Shown in pieces: positions 25,605-34,110 of a stretch of DNA of 64,000 nt. A model generated the notes under the pieces. That model saw nothing but the letters and a program-made list of their open reading frames with translations, ran no database searches and was not told the origin of the DNA. Numbering within the stretch: the stretch's first letter is position 1; every line of letters begins with the position of its first letter. This DNA is from Lutispora sp003527145 (GTDB taxonomy: Bacteria; Bacillota; Clostridia; Lutisporales; Lutisporaceae), in assembly GCA_029983695.1 (NCBI GenBank), contig JASBZB010000020.1, positions 17,819 to 81,818 on the forward strand, read 5' to 3'. The translations under genes were made by a program, and so were the position numbers.

Positions 25605-26606
25605 ATGTTTAAAGGTCATCAGAGCTTTATTTTTGAATCCAAACCGGTGGTCCTGGCCTCTGCAGCAGCGGCAGGACCCTTTGAGGGCCAGGGGCCATTG
25701 GCCAAGGATATAGACTTAATACATGATGATATATGGCTTGGGCAGAACAGTTTTGAAAAAGCAGAGAAACTTCTGCTGGAGGAAGCGGCGGAAAAAGCTT
25801 TGGAGAAAGCAGGGATAAACAAGTACGATGTGGGCATGTTTATAAGCGGCGATTTGATGAATCAGATCATATCCAGCAGCTTTGCAGCCCGGACTATAGG
25901 TATTCCGTACTTAGGCATATTCGGAGCTTGTTCAAGCTCAATGGAAGGTCTGGCCATAGCTGCAAGCTATGTGGACGGACAGAAAGTCAAATATGTGCTC
26001 ACCGGGGCTTCCAGCCATAATTCGACTGCGGAGAAGCAGTTCCGCTATCCTAACGAATATGGGGCGCAGAAGCCTCCTACATCCCAATGGACCGTTACCG
26101 GGGCAGGCGCATGCCTGCTGTCAACACATGGCAAGGGCCCCAAAATTACGGCGGCCACCATTGGAAGGATAGTTGATATGGGCATCTCCGATCCCTTTAA
26201 TATGGGTGCCGCCATGGCTCCGGCAGCGGTGGATACCATAGAGGCCCATTTCAGGGATATGGGCATAGAGCCGGATTACTATGACATTATAGTCACCGGC
26301 GATTTAGGTGCTGTAGGGCATAAGATAGCACTGGATAAGCTTATTGAAAGCGGTGTCAGGCTTCCGGAAAAAAGCTTTGGAGATTGCGGTATGATGATAT
26401 ACAGCAAAGACCAGCAGGTATTTGCAGGCGGCAGCGGCTGTGCTTGCTCTGCAGTGGTGGTATACGGACATTTGCTCAACAGGATGAGAAACGGAGAAAT
26501 AAGAAAAATGCTTGCGGTTGCTACAGGAGCTCTTCATTCTCCTTTATCTTATCAGCAAAAGGAAAGCATACCCTGTATTGCCCATGCGGTTGCCATAGAA
26601 ATGTGA
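25605..26606 (+). CDS. spoVAD: Stage V sporulation protein AD
   Basis: 333 residues with a thiolase-like fold as in all SpoVAD proteins: FGACSSSMEGLAIAA near residue 107 and TGDLGAVGHKIALDKL near 228. SpoVAD sits on the inner-membrane surface of the spore and binds dipicolinic acid. The ATG directly follows the spoVAC stop, so translation is coupled. Upstream ribosome site GGGAGG lies in the end of spoVAC. Confidence 0.96.
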   Translation: MFKGHQSFIFESKPVVLASAAAAGPFEGQGPLAKDIDLIHDDIWLGQNSFEKAEKLLLEEAAEKALEKAGINKYDVGMFISGDLMNQIISSSFAARTIGIPYLGIFGACSSSMEGLAIAASYVDGQKVKYVLTGASSHNSTAEKQFRYPNEYGAQKPPTSQWTVTGAGACLLSTHGKGPKITAATIGRIVDMGISDPFNMGAAMAPAAVDTIEAHFRDMGIEPDYYDIIVTGDLGAVGHKIALDKLIESGVRLPEKSFGDCGMMIYSKDQQVFAGGSGCACSAVVVYGHLLNRMRNGEIRKMLAVATGALHSPLSYQQKESIPCIAHAVAIEM

Positions 26607-26618
26607 GGAGGTTTGAAC

Positions 26619-26972
26619 TTGGAAAAAATTTTTTGGGCGTTTATTGTAGGCGGATTGATATGCGTTATAGGCCAGATAATGATGGATGCGTTTAAGCTGA
26701 CTCCGGCCCATACCATGAGTACGCTTGTGGTTGCAGGAGCTATATTGGGCGGGCTGGGGCTGTATGAACCTCTTATCAAATTTGCCGGTGCGGGAGCTAC
26801 GGTGCCTATATGCAGCTTTGGGAACTCCTTGTTGAAGGGCGCGCTTGTCGAACTGGAAAAAAACGGCCCTATAGGCGTACTCACGGGCATATTTGAGCTT
26901 ACCAGCGCGGGAATATCCTCTGCAATAATATTTGGATTTTTAGCATCGCTGATATTCAAGCCAAAAGGTTGA
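26619..26972 (+). CDS. spoVAE: Stage V sporulation protein AE
   Basis: 117 residues from TTG 26619, 7 bp after GAGGAGG; a TTG six bases earlier is also in frame. Four hydrophobic segments, with FIVGGLICVIGQIMMD and VPICSFGNSLLKGALVE paralogous to SpoVAC. Completes the minimal clostridial spoVAC-AD-AE set for dipicolinic acid transport. A reiterated inverted repeat follows. Confidence 0.94.
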   Translation: MEKIFWAFIVGGLICVIGQIMMDAFKLTPAHTMSTLVVAGAILGGLGLYEPLIKFAGAGATVPICSFGNSLLKGALVELEKNGPIGVLTGIFELTSAGISSAIIFGFLASLIFKPKG

Positions 26973-27060
26973 AGGGGGAAGGAGAACACGGATTGGCACG
27001 GATTAAACCGCGCCGTGTTAATCTGTGTAAAAATCAGTGTAAATCTGTGTTCTCCGTTCC
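26971..27060. repeat. Nested inverted repeat between convergent spoVAE and apbE
   Basis: An outer pair, GGAGAACACGGATT (26981-26994) with AATCTGTGTTCTCC (27042-27055), encloses an inner pair, CACGGATTAA (26998-27007) with TTAATCTGTG (27019-27028). Short units of the form ATC-A/T-GTGT or CACGGATT recur about every 13 bp. The style matches dispersed extragenic repeats of bacterial genomes. No T-run. Confidence 0.7.
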
Positions 27061-28110
27061 CTATTCCATTACTTTATACTCGTTATTGGTCTGTGTGAAT
27101 ACTGCTTTAAAGCCTTTGGTCATATAAATCTTTTTATCTGTGGTGATAAACAAGGCTTCCGCATTATCCAGGCTTTCTATGAGCTCCATGCCTTTTTCCA
27201 GGCCAAGTATGAATACGGAGGTGGAGAGTCCGTCGCCGTCGATGGATTTATCAGCAATGATTGAAACACCTGCCAGGCCGTTGTCTGCAGGATAGCCTGT
27301 TTTTGGTTCAAGTATATGATGATATCTCTTTCCGTCCTGTTCAAAATACCTTTCATATATTCCCGAAGTTACAACGGTTTTATCTGTCACATTCACTATG
27401 CCTATATAATCATTGCGGGGATGATATGGGTCCTGTATTCCTATTTTCCAAGGATTGCCGCTGACATTGCTCCCCAGGGTAAGGATGTTTCCGCCCAAAT
27501 TGATGATGGCATGCTTCACACCGTGATCCCTGAGTATTGATGCAGCCTCATCCGCTGCATAACCCTTTGCTATGGCACCAAGATCGACCTTCATATCTTT
27601 TGCTTCAAGCTTTGCAGTAAGCTTATCCTTATTAAGAGCAAGCTTATTGTAATCTACAAGCTTAAGGCTGTCGGACAAAATTTGAGGTTCAGGCACCGCC
27701 GCATACTTTGTACCTATATTCCAAAGCTTGACTATGGGGCCTATAGTTACATCGAATTTTCCTCCGGAAATTTCAGAATAATATTTGCCCTTTTCCAACA
27801 CATAAAAAGTATCTTCACTAAGTTCTACCTCGTGGGAGCCTGAAGCATCATTGAGCTTAGTTATCTGGCTGGGATTTTCGCTGTTTATTGTCATTTTGGC
27901 TTCGATTTCCCTGATTCGACCGAAAGCCGCATCAATAGTTTTCTCATCCTGATGGTCATACAGTGTTATTTCGATCAAAGTGCCCAAAAGGTAATTAGTT
28001 TTTGTTAAGGGAGCTTTGGATTGCTCCTTAGGACTGCAGCCGACCAATAGAGAAGCTGCCAAAGAGAATATTAATATTATTTTAACCAAGCTATGGTTTT
28101 TGAGTCTCAT
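27061..28110 (-). CDS. apbE: FAD:protein FMN transferase, lipoprotein (ApbE/FmnB type)
   Basis: 349 residues from ATG 28110 after TTGGAGG; upstream in-frame codons to 28338 are untranslated leader. Lipoprotein signal with lipobox LLVGC. ApbE motifs are complete: MTINSENPSQITKLN, VDLGAIAKGYAADEAA, AIINLGGNI, and SIDGDGLSTSVFILG. The enzyme attaches FMN from FAD to Ser/Thr of extracytoplasmic proteins. It is divergent from ndh2, as FmnB neighbours Ndh2 in flavin-based electron transfer loci. No obvious FMN-acceptor protein lies in the window. Confidence 0.94.
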   Translation of the reverse strand: MRLKNHSLVKIILIFSLAASLLVGCSPKEQSKAPLTKTNYLLGTLIEITLYDHQDEKTIDAAFGRIREIEAKMTINSENPSQITKLNDASGSHEVELSEDTFYVLEKGKYYSEISGGKFDVTIGPIVKLWNIGTKYAAVPEPQILSDSLKLVDYNKLALNKDKLTAKLEAKDMKVDLGAIAKGYAADEAASILRDHGVKHAIINLGGNILTLGSNVSGNPWKIGIQDPYHPRNDYIGIVNVTDKTVVTSGIYERYFEQDGKRYHHILEPKTGYPADNGLAGVSIIADKSIDGDGLSTSVFILGLEKGMELIESLDNAEALFITTDKKIYMTKGFKAVFTQTNNEYKVME

Positions 28111-28527
28111 ATGCAAACCTCCAAGTATGAGATAAAATAAATTTTCACAATAGAATTTTATCATAGTATGGGCTAATAGACAAATGAATATTATTTGTTT
28201 GCTTATGAATATATTTTGGATAGAAAAAAGTTCTGTTTTGAAAGAAATATACATTGAAATATGTCGGAAATAATTATATACTATAGTAGAGTAGGCAAGT
28301 GATATTGCGGTTCTGGTTGTTAGATAATTCTCAAACATGCAGAACCGGTAATAAGAGAACAGAGAAAGACTTAAACCTGAAAATGGTAAATTCCTGCATA
28401 TAATTTGGACAGAAAATATTTTGGAATTATAATCTCATATATCCGCACCAGGACATTATACTAACTTTAGAATTATTGGGGTTTGGATTGTCTCATCTCT
28501 TATTGAATTAACCTTAGGAGGGGTAAA
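28111..28527. promoter_or_regulatory. Divergent promoter region of apbE and ndh2
   Basis: Gene-free 417 bp. Rightward promoter: TTGGAC (28405-28410), 17 bp, perfect TATAAT (28428-28433). Leftward promoter for apbE, read on the minus strand: TTGTCT (28178-28183), 17 bp, TAAAAT (28155-28160). The ndh2 leader after the promoter is about 85 bp. No riboswitch recognised. Confidence 0.65.
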
Positions 28528-30297
28528 ATGGAAGCAAAAACTAAAATTGTTATTCTCGGCGCCGGTTATGCCGGAGTTGAAGCAGCTAAGGTTTTAAACA
28601 AAAGATTTAAGAATGATAGCAGCGTAAAAATAACAATGATCGATCGAAACCCATATCACACTCTTCTTACTGAGCTTCATGAGATTGCAGGACATAGAAC
28701 ACAGAAAGAAAGTGTTATGGTAGACCTGTATCAGGTTTTTAAAGCTACAAAGGTCGAGCTGGTTACTGAAGAGGTGATAAAGGTTGACCATGAAAAACAG
28801 TCGGTGGTTTCCGAAAGGACAAGCTACGAATACGATTACCTGGTTTTGGGCGTGGGCAGTGAGCCTGCATTCTTCGGTGTTCCGGGAGTAAAAGAAAATG
28901 CTTTTACCATCTGGTCTTTGAAGGACGCGCTAAAAATCAGACAGCATATTGAAGAGGTATTCAGGAGAGCAAGGGAAGAAAAAGATCCTGAAAAGAGAAA
29001 GAAGCTTTTGACTATAATCGTTGCAGGCTCAGGATTTACAGGTGTAGAAGTCGTAGGGGAGCTCATGGAGTGGAAAAAGCTTCTCTGTGCGCAGCACGAT
29101 ATTCCCGAATCCGAAGTTTCCTTATATAATGTTGAAGCTATGCCCAACATACTTCCCATTTTAAAGCCGAATCTCCAGGCAAAAGCCAAGAGATTTATGG
29201 AGAAAAAGGGTGTTAAGGTTCTTACAGGTGCGGCAATCGTCAAAGCTGATGAAGACGGCATCGAGCTTAAAGACGGCACCAGGATGGAAACCGATACGCT
29301 GATTTGGACTTGCGGTGTTCAGGGCAATGCATTTTGCGTAGATACAGGCTTTACTGAAGGCAAGAGATGCAGAGTGCAAGTAAACGATTATCTGCAGACT
29401 GTCGACAAAGAAAATGTATATGCTGTAGGCGACAATGCTTACTACGAAATAAACGGGAAACCCATACCTCAGATAGTTGAGACTGCAATTCAGACAGGAG
29501 CATGTGCAGCTAAGAACATAATTGCAGACATTGAAAAGAAGGAAAAAGAAAAATTCCAGCTGAATACTCATGGCTTTATGGTTTCCGTAGGCAGCCATTA
29601 TTGTGTCGCAGAGGTTATGGGAGTTCAGATGTCCGGTTTCTTCGCCATGATGATGAAGCATCTGGTAAATATGCACTACCTCTGGGGTGTAGGCGGGTTG
29701 AGACTTATCTGGAATTATTTGAGACATGAATTCTTCCATATGGAAGACCGCAGATCCTTCGTCGGCGGACACTTGGCACAAAGGACTCAATCCTTGTGGC
29801 TTATCCCGCTGAGATTATATGTAGGCATACTATGGCTTATTGAAGGCATTAATAAGGTCAATGAAGGATGGCTGCAGCCCGGAAATATTAAGATCATACA
29901 AGTGGCAGGGAATTCAGCGGCCTCCCAGGCAGCAGCGGGGCCGTCACCGATATTATCGGCTCCGCCGGCAATATATCAGTGGTTCATGGACACGGTGGTT
30001 GCGCCAAATGCAATGCTGTTCCAGACTTCCGTAGTGATCATGGAAATACTGATTGGTTTGGCTTTGATAGCAGGACTTTTCACTTTCCTTGCATCAATAG
30101 CATCCATAGGACTGACTGCAAACTTTGTGCTATCTGCTATGGCCGGCTATGACATACTTTGGTATGTATTTGCTGCCATAACATTGATGGGCGGAGCCGG
30201 AAGGACCTTCGGACTGGATCATTACGTAATACCCTGGATAAAGAAATGGTGGATCAATACAAAATTTGCAAGAGAACGCTATTGGTACTTTGACTGA
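28528..30297 (+). CDS. ndh2: Type II NADH dehydrogenase fused to a DoxX-like membrane domain
   Basis: 589 residues. The first 400 are a two-dinucleotide-fold flavoprotein: FAD motif VILGAGYAGVEAA near 10, NADH motif VAGSGFTGVEVVGEL near 168, and FAD motif YAVGDNAYYE near 305. From about residue 425 the sequence is membranous and DoxX-like (LRLYVGILWLIEGINKVNEGW, then two to three helices). Ndh2 oxidises NADH and reduces a quinone without pumping protons. A membrane tail is a known feature of the Ndh2 of extracellular electron transfer loci. Start behind TTAGGAGGGG. Confidence 0.92.
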   Translation: MEAKTKIVILGAGYAGVEAAKVLNKRFKNDSSVKITMIDRNPYHTLLTELHEIAGHRTQKESVMVDLYQVFKATKVELVTEEVIKVDHEKQSVVSERTSYEYDYLVLGVGSEPAFFGVPGVKENAFTIWSLKDALKIRQHIEEVFRRAREEKDPEKRKKLLTIIVAGSGFTGVEVVGELMEWKKLLCAQHDIPESEVSLYNVEAMPNILPILKPNLQAKAKRFMEKKGVKVLTGAAIVKADEDGIELKDGTRMETDTLIWTCGVQGNAFCVDTGFTEGKRCRVQVNDYLQTVDKENVYAVGDNAYYEINGKPIPQIVETAIQTGACAAKNIIADIEKKEKEKFQLNTHGFMVSVGSHYCVAEVMGVQMSGFFAMMMKHLVNMHYLWGVGGLRLIWNYLRHEFFHMEDRRSFVGGHLAQRTQSLWLIPLRLYVGILWLIEGINKVNEGWLQPGNIKIIQVAGNSAASQAAAGPSPILSAPPAIYQWFMDTVVAPNAMLFQTSVVIMEILIGLALIAGLFTFLASIASIGLTANFVLSAMAGYDILWYVFAAITLMGGAGRTFGLDHYVIPWIKKWWINTKFARERYWYFD

Positions 30298-30309
30298 TAT
30301 TGGTTTTAT

Positions 30310-30469
30310 CCCGTTACCTTGAACGAGACTTCATTTTGTGGGGGATGGTAACCCTCACAAAATGTTAGCCGAGTCCATACTGGACTTAACCGCCCTTTGA
30401 AACCTGCCGCTTATAGGGGCGGGGGCTTAGGGCGGTTTAGTTTAGTGTTGAATGGGTAACGGGGTTTTT
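30310..30469 (+). ncRNA. Compact four-way structured RNA candidate
   Basis: Closing stem CCCGTTACC (30310-30318) with GGTAACGGG (30455-30463), nine perfect pairs, followed by TTTTT. Inside are three hairpins: CATTTTGTGGGGG with CCCTCACAAAATG (30332-30364, loop of 7); AGTCCA/TGGACT (30372-30386, loop of 3); AACCGCCCT/AGGGCGGTT (30388-30437), itself topped by CCGC/GCGG. No ORF. It lies 12 bp after ndh2 and about 100 bp before the NusG-II gene. Could be a regulatory terminator or a free RNA; comparison with clostridial motifs such as raiA is worth making. Confidence 0.75.
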
Positions 30470-30567
30470 CAGATAATATATGAATAATATACAGAAAATG
30501 TTGAAATTTTCCTTATATTAAAATAAAATTATATAAGGCTTTAAATAAAGAGAAACATAGGTCGGTG

Positions 30568-30957
30568 ATGATTGTGAAGTTGAAAAAAGGGGATATACTG
30601 CTGCTTTTGATAGTATTGATAGCAGGTATATCATATTTTGGACTGAATCTGTTATATAAGGATACCGGGAACAAAACAGTAGTGATTTCGGTAAATGGCA
30701 AGGAATATGATAGGCTTGACATGAGAAACCTAAGCAGTGAAAAGCTGATTCACATTGAACTGGAAGAGGGAAGATATATAGATATAAAGGCGGACAGCAA
30801 AGGAGCCTATGTATCTGATGTAGTATGCCCGGATAAAATATGTCAGAAAACCGGTGTCATCAATAGGGTTGGTCAGAGCATCGTATGCTTGCCCAATAAA
30901 GTTCAGGTATTCATCGAAGGAAATGAAAAGGCCGATGTAGATGGTGTTTCTCAATAG
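30568..30957 (+). CDS. NusG domain II membrane protein (EetA-like)
   Basis: 129 residues from ATG 30568 (GTG 30565 and 30574 are alternatives). One N-terminal helix (ILLLLIVLIAGISYFGLNLL) anchors an extracytoplasmic NusG-II domain ending in the conserved VCPDKICQKTG and VCLPNKVQVFIEG motifs. In Listeria-type electron transfer loci a gene of this class follows ndh2. Exact function unsettled. 11 bp separate it from the next gene. Confidence 0.85.
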   Translation: MIVKLKKGDILLLLIVLIAGISYFGLNLLYKDTGNKTVVISVNGKEYDRLDMRNLSSEKLIHIELEEGRYIDIKADSKGAYVSDVVCPDKICQKTGVINRVGQSIVCLPNKVQVFIEGNEKADVDGVSQ

Positions 30958-30968
30958 GAAGTGTTATT

Positions 30969-31484
30969 TTGACCAGAACAAGAAAAATGGTTTTATTGAG
31001 CATTTTAATATCTCAGGCTTTGGTTCTTCATGTCATCGAGAGGGCTATACCTGTGCCTGTCCCTGTGCCGGGTGTTAAGCTTGGCCTTGCAAATATAATA
31101 AGCCTCATTACCATAATGCTTTTTGGGTTCAAGGAGGCTGTTATAGTAGTTGTATTGCGGACATTGCTGAGCTCTCTTTTCGGAGGAGGGCTTTCAAGCT
31201 TTCTCTACAGCTTGGCAGGCGGTATTCTGAGCAGCTCTGTGATGGCATATATGTATCTGAAGCATAAGAATATTTTCAGCATACCTACTATAAGCACCGT
31301 TGGAGCAGTATTTCATAATATAGGTCAAATTGGAGTTGCAAGTCTGGTTATATCAAATATTCATCTTTTTTATTATCTCCCGGTGCTGTTGATATCAGGA
31401 GTTATAACAGGAATTTTGATAGGCTTTACTGTTGAATTTACCGTGGAGCCTGTAAAGAGGATTCTGAAGATAGGGGGTGCATAG
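30969..31484 (+). CDS. Gx transporter family membrane protein (EetB-like)
   Basis: 171 residues, TTG start behind AGGAAGTG. Five or so helices with the Gx_transp hallmark VPVPGVKLGLANIISLITIMLFG and ALLSSLFGGG-like glycines (RTLLSSLFGGGLSSFLYSLAGG). Formerly annotated as heptaprenyl diphosphate synthase component I; structurally nearer to ECF-type S components. It always tends to sit between a NusG-II gene and a polyprenyl synthase, as here. Membrane-bound, role unproven. Confidence 0.87.
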   Translation: MTRTRKMVLLSILISQALVLHVIERAIPVPVPVPGVKLGLANIISLITIMLFGFKEAVIVVVLRTLLSSLFGGGLSSFLYSLAGGILSSSVMAYMYLKHKNIFSIPTISTVGAVFHNIGQIGVASLVISNIHLFYYLPVLLISGVITGILIGFTVEFTVEPVKRILKIGGA

Positions 31485-31487
31485 ACC

Positions 31488-32438
31488 TTGGGGAACAAGG
31501 ACTTTTTGGCGACGGAACTCAATAAGGTTGAGGAGCATCTTTTAAAAACGTTAAAGACAAGAAGCAAGATGGTGGAAGCATCCTTAAAGGACTTTGTAAA
31601 AAGCGGAGGCAAAAGGCTTAGGCCTTCTCTTACTATAATAGGCTCTACATTCGGCGATTATAAAAGCGAAACGGTCGTACCCCTTGCCACCTCCATAGAA
31701 ATAATGCATATGGCCACCTTGATACATGATGACATAGTAGATGACGCAGAGACAAGGAGAGGCACTAAAACCATGCAATCCGCTCTGGGTAAAAATACCG
31801 CAGTATATTGCGGAGATTTTCTGTTTACCAGAGCTTTTATGCTGGTAGCGGATATGGCTGAGGTGGAAATGATGAAGGATCTGTCAAAAGTGATTGCCTT
31901 TATATGCGACAGCGAGATAGATCAAAATGAACAAAAATTCGATCAAACCGTGGATGTGAGAAAATATCTCAAGAGAATAGGCGGGAAGACTGCAGCTCTT
32001 TTCTCGCTAAGCATCGGTGTAGGGGCTCACAAGGCCGGCTGCGATAAAAAAATGACCTCAAAGCTATCGAAAATCGGAAGCAATATCGGCATGGCCTTTC
32101 AAATCGTAGATGATATTTTGGACTTTACGGGTGATGAAAAAACTGTGGGCAAGCCATTGCTCAGCGATGCAAAGCAGGGGATATTCACATTGCCGATAAT
32201 ATACTCCTTGCAAAGCTCATATAAGGGACCCACCGTCAAAGCCATCGAAGCCATAGAAGAAGATGGCGGCGAAAGTCTTCTGGAATGTGTAAAGGTAAGC
32301 GGCGGTCTTGATAGGACCAAAGGCCTTGCGATGAAGTATATAAGCAGAGCGCTGAAGCTTAAGGATACTTTGCCTGAGGGCTTTGGAAAGGATGCCATAA
32401 CGGACATAATAGGAAAGCAGCTTGAAAGAAAGTTTTAG
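31488..32438 (+). CDS. Trans-polyprenyl diphosphate synthase (DmkB-like)
   Basis: 316 residues, TTG start 3 bp after the previous stop. Both Asp-rich motifs are present: LIHDDIVDDAETRRG near residue 85 and FQIVDDILDFTGD near 210. It elongates farnesyl/geranyl diphosphate with isopentenyl diphosphate to make the side chain of (demethyl)menaquinone. Last gene of the ndh2 - NusG-II - Gx - synthase series and followed by a clear terminator. The prenyltransferase that would use the chain is not in the window. Confidence 0.92.
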   Translation: MGNKDFLATELNKVEEHLLKTLKTRSKMVEASLKDFVKSGGKRLRPSLTIIGSTFGDYKSETVVPLATSIEIMHMATLIHDDIVDDAETRRGTKTMQSALGKNTAVYCGDFLFTRAFMLVADMAEVEMMKDLSKVIAFICDSEIDQNEQKFDQTVDVRKYLKRIGGKTAALFSLSIGVGAHKAGCDKKMTSKLSKIGSNIGMAFQIVDDILDFTGDEKTVGKPLLSDAKQGIFTLPIIYSLQSSYKGPTVKAIEAIEEDGGESLLECVKVSGGLDRTKGLAMKYISRALKLKDTLPEGFGKDAITDIIGKQLERKF

Positions 32439-32449
32439 GACTTATGTAT

Positions 32450-32477
32450 GGGCAGGTCTCGCACCTGCCCCTTTTAA
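32450..32477 (+). terminator. Rho-independent terminator
   Basis: GGGCAGGT, loop CTCGC, ACCTGCCC, then CTTTTAAATTTTT; closes the electron-transfer operon. Confidence 0.85.
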
Positions 32478-32566
32478 ATTTTTGAATCATTTATAAGGCC
32501 GTACACGTCTAAAAATGGTATAATACTCATTAGCAGGAATCAAAGGATAGTATAGAGGAGGTAAAA

Positions 32567-34105
32567 ATGAAAAAAATTAAATTCGCAGCTTTTGCAGCAA
32601 TACTATCGGCAATGCTGTATACGCCCATGTTTTGTGAGAATACTGCAGAGGTATGGAATCAGGAGACGGAGGTTTATGCCGAACGGGATTTAAATAATGA
32701 TGGGGCGGCAGACCTGAAGATAGAAGTGGCAAAGGGAAAAGGAATCAATGTAAAGATTGGTGACAAAGCATATGAAGGATTATTCCAATGCTCCATTTCG
32801 GATTTTAATGGAGACGGGAAAAAGGAAGCTTTGCTCATAAATTTAGATAAAAATGCTGATGAGGTTCAATTCCTGCTGTTTGGTATGGAGAAGGAAAAAA
32901 TGCGTTTATTTTCATCCTGGAAGAAGCCGCTGAAGGGTGAATCGCTGGATATATCCTACATATTGAATTCAGATATAAACAAGAACGGGATAATGGAAAT
33001 GATACCTATTTTCAAGGAAAAGGAAAGCGGCTTCATAAACAGATGGTATATATTAGAAGTAAACGGGAATAAAATTAAGGAAGTATTGGGTGAAGGCCTT
33101 CAAGGCTATAACATAGGCGAGCTTAGGATAACTGAGGATGGAAGAATAATGAAAAAGTCTGTTTCATATGATGCGGCCGGAGAAGCTGTAAGCTACACAA
33201 AGGCTTACTTTGCTATAGAAGACGGAAAATACTCATATAAAGCCTCAGAGGGGCCTTTTAAATACTATGGCATAAGCAAGGAAGAAACCGACACGCTGTT
33301 GAAAAAAATATCTGCAGAGGAAGGCATTCCCTATGAGATAATAAGCTCTATTGCATATATAGAAAGCCGGGGACAGCAGTTTGTTTGGGGCGAACCCGTC
33401 GTATCCTTTGACGGCGGAATAGGTATTATGCAGGTAACTCCTATAAACGGTTCTGTAACCATACAATATACGGGAGAAACCTTCGGCCCGGAGGATATTG
33501 AAAGGATTAAAACCGACGCCGAATTTAATATCCGTGTCGGGGCTAAGATACTTTATGATAAATGGCTTTCCAGCTTCGGCGGAGCCTTGCCCAAAGTATC
33601 GGATATGAATCCGGATGTGCTGGAAAACTGGTATTTTGCTGTTATGGCTTACAACGGATACAGCAAGGTCAATATGCCCGGATCCTCCTGGAAGGGAGCT
33701 TATCAAGAAAGAGTGTTTAACAATATTGAAGGCTTCAACAAGGTATATTTTACTGCGGATAAAATTTCAGCCCATGGCTTTGACAGCGATGGCCTGCCCG
33801 CCAGAGGCAAGATATATGAATTAGGAGATAAGCTTTCTGTCAGACAAACCACCGGATACGAGTTGAGCGCAGGTGATGAGGCTGTTATAAAGGTGGAAGG
33901 CAGCAAATTGAGGAACTCCCCCAATCTTTCTTCCGACGGTGTGATAACCAGGCTGGCTGCGGGCGAAAGGCTCCGTATACTCGACGACGGAGGCCTTTCA
34001 TCGGGATACAGATGGTATAAAGTGAAACTTTTGGACGGAGAAACAGAAGGTTATATTGCAGGAGTATTGTTAAAAAAGATTGATTTGTACAATAAATTCA
34101 ATTAG
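32567..34105 (+). CDS. Secreted lytic transglycosylase with VCBS-like and SH3 domains
   Basis: 512 residues with a signal peptide (about 1-22). Two integrin/VCBS-like calcium motifs come first (DLNNDGAADLKIEV near 45, DFNGDGKKEALLIN near 85). The SLT core covers about 240-385: ISSIAYIESRGQQFVWGE with the catalytic Glu, GIGIMQVTP, and AVMAYNGYSKV. A C-terminal SH3-type domain (about 440-505, KLRNSPNLSSDG) probably binds wall peptides. It cleaves peptidoglycan glycan strands. Start behind AGGAGG; preceded by a terminator and so probably independently transcribed. Confidence 0.88.
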   Translation: MKKIKFAAFAAILSAMLYTPMFCENTAEVWNQETEVYAERDLNNDGAADLKIEVAKGKGINVKIGDKAYEGLFQCSISDFNGDGKKEALLINLDKNADEVQFLLFGMEKEKMRLFSSWKKPLKGESLDISYILNSDINKNGIMEMIPIFKEKESGFINRWYILEVNGNKIKEVLGEGLQGYNIGELRITEDGRIMKKSVSYDAAGEAVSYTKAYFAIEDGKYSYKASEGPFKYYGISKEETDTLLKKISAEEGIPYEIISSIAYIESRGQQFVWGEPVVSFDGGIGIMQVTPINGSVTIQYTGETFGPEDIERIKTDAEFNIRVGAKILYDKWLSSFGGALPKVSDMNPDVLENWYFAVMAYNGYSKVNMPGSSWKGAYQERVFNNIEGFNKVYFTADKISAHGFDSDGLPARGKIYELGDKLSVRQTTGYELSAGDEAVIKVEGSKLRNSPNLSSDGVITRLAAGERLRILDDGGLSSGYRWYKVKLLDGETEGYIAGVLLKKIDLYNKFN

Positions 34106-34110
34106 GTATA

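Noticed and set aside
28111..28338. Upstream in-frame extension of apbE
   Set aside because: The lipoprotein signal begins at ATG 28110 behind a good ribosome site. The extension contains the predicted apbE promoter.
30310..30469. Assignment of the structured RNA to a named riboswitch or to raiA
   Set aside because: The helices are certain but I could not match any conserved core from memory. A covariance search is needed, so it is reported as unassigned.
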